Of a stretch of DNA of 6,121 bases, positions 5,305 to 6,121 are shown piece after piece. Source of the stretch: Rhodospirillales bacterium (GTDB taxonomy: Bacteria; Pseudomonadota; Alphaproteobacteria; ATCC43930; CGMCC-115725); NCBI GenBank assembly GCA_015654725.1, contig JAATGI010000232.1, forward strand, positions 1 to 6,121, given 5' to 3'. The notes beneath the pieces are model-generated. The model was not told the origin of the DNA and ran no database searches. It saw nothing but the letters and a program-made list of their open reading frames with translations. The translations under genes and the position numbers were made by a program. The stretch's first letter is position 1, and each line of letters opens with the position of its first letter.

Positions 5305-6121
5305 ATGTTTCGCCGATTGTCCGTGGCCCCCATCGTCATCATGCTGCTCGTACGGGCCGCGTTCGCCGCCGATACCGTGGTGCCGGCGAGCCGCGAGCTG
5401 ATCCATCTCTCCTTCGCGCCGGTGGTGAAAAAGGCGGGGCCGGCGGTGGTCAATGTGTTCTCGCGCCGCGTCGTCCGGAGCCTCATGGGGCCGGGCGCGT
5501 TGTTCAACGATCCGCTGTTCCGGCGCTTCTTTGGCGATCAATTGCCGTTCGGCATGTCGCGCGACCGGATCGAGAACTCGCTCGGCTCCGGCGTCATCGT
5601 CGATGCCAACGGCCTGATCGTCACCAACCGCCATGTCATCGAAGGCGGCGAGGAAATCCAGGTCGTTCTGTCCGACCGCCGCGAATTCGAGGCGAAGGTC
5701 GTGCTCTCGGACGAGCGCGCCGATCTGGCCGTGCTCCGCATCGACACGCATGGCGAAAAATTGCCGGTGCTCGAGCTCGCCTACAGCGACCAGCTCGAAG
5801 TCGGCGATCTCGTGCTCGCCATCGGCGATCCGTTCGGCGTCGGCCAAACCGTCACCAGCGGCATCGTCTCGGGCCTGGCGCGGTCGATCGGCACCGATTT
5901 CGGTTCCTTCATCCAGACCGACGCCGCGATCAATCCCGGCAATTCGGGCGGCGCGCTGGTCGATCTCGATAGCCGTCTCGTCGGCATCAACACCGCTTTA
6001 TTCTCGCAATCGGGCGGTTCGGTCGGAATCGGCTTCGCGATTCCGGCGAACATGGTGCGCACGGTGCTCGACGCCGCCGAACATGGCGGCAAGGTCACGC
6101 GGCCTCGGCTCGGCGCCTCGA
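5305..6121 (+). CDS. Do-family (HtrA/DegP/DegQ-like) periplasmic serine endopeptidase, 5' part (runs off right edge)
   Basis: The first 272 codons are present and the frame is still open at the window end. Residues 1 to about 22 form a signal peptide (R3, R4, hydrophobic core, AFAA before D23), so the enzyme acts in the periplasm, degrading misfolded envelope proteins. The trypsin-like domain has its full catalytic triad: H110 in TNRHVIEGG, D140 in ADLAVLRID, and S214 in NPGNSGGAL. Other family hallmarks are GSGVIVDANG (95-104), AIGDPFGVGQTVTSGIVS (172-189) and GIGFAIPANMV (241-251). The stretch 55-90, rich in Arg, Phe and Leu (FNDPLFRRFFGD), corresponds to the LA-loop region before the protease core. 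The PDZ domain or domains expected after about residue 270 lie outside the window. The ATG at 5305 is the only in-frame start that keeps the signal peptide; no ribosome binding site is evident at the normal distance, with AAGGCG at 5281-5286 too far. An Arg at position 17 inside the hydrophobic core is unusual. DegP, DegQ and DegS types cannot be separated without the C-terminus. Confidence 0.93.
   Translation, partial: MFRRLSVAPIVIMLLVRAAFAADTVVPASRELIHLSFAPVVKKAGPAVVNVFSRRVVRSLMGPGALFNDPLFRRFFGDQLPFGMSRDRIENSLGSGVIVDANGLIVTNRHVIEGGEEIQVVLSDRREFEAKVVLSDERADLAVLRIDTHGEKLPVLELAYSDQLEVGDLVLAIGDPFGVGQTVTSGIVSGLARSIGTDFGSFIQTDAAINPGNSGGALVDLDSRLVGINTALFSQSGGSVGIGFAIPANMVRTVLDAAEHGGKVTRPRLGAS

Noticed and set aside
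5038..5847. A 269-codon minus-strand frame opposite the end of lipB and the start of the protease
   Set aside because: It spans two real genes and the hairpin element and resembles no family; it is the antisense of the HtrA-type coding frame.

Overview
This window looks like a piece of a high-GC alphaproteobacterial chromosome. The grounds are strongly GC-biased codon use, typical alphaproteobacterial families, and one promoter that fits the EcfG general-stress sigma consensus, which is restricted to Alphaproteobacteria. The exact genus cannot be read from the sequence. I see no phage, transposon, CRISPR or defence genes. Most of the window is ordinary chromosome, and I do not see a clearly new multi-gene system.

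Left part (1-773): two genes on the minus strand, 14 nt apart. The promoter-proximal one encodes a 205-aa exported protein of unknown function. The distal one begins with a signal peptide or membrane anchor and runs off the left edge. An 85-bp divergent intergenic region separates this pair from the next block.

Middle part (774-3389): a two-gene plus-strand operon. It has a TauD/TfdA-type Fe(II)/2-oxoglutarate dioxygenase followed after 15 nt by an AMP-forming acyl-CoA synthetase with an intact adenylation core. Together they suggest CoA activation of a carboxylic acid coupled to an oxidative step. The substrate is unknown, and this pair is the best candidate here for uncharacterised metabolism.

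Right part (3390-6121): a promoter of EcfG type drives a periplasmic LTXXQ (Spy/CpxP-like) protein, followed by a probable terminator hairpin. Next come a minus-strand tRNA-Leu(GAG) with its own promoter, divergently placed lipB (octanoyltransferase), a 68-nt element able to fold into a three-way junction, and the first 272 codons of a Do-family (HtrA/DegP/DegQ) periplasmic serine protease that runs off the right edge. The LTXXQ protein and the protease would both act in envelope protein quality control, but they are not in one operon.
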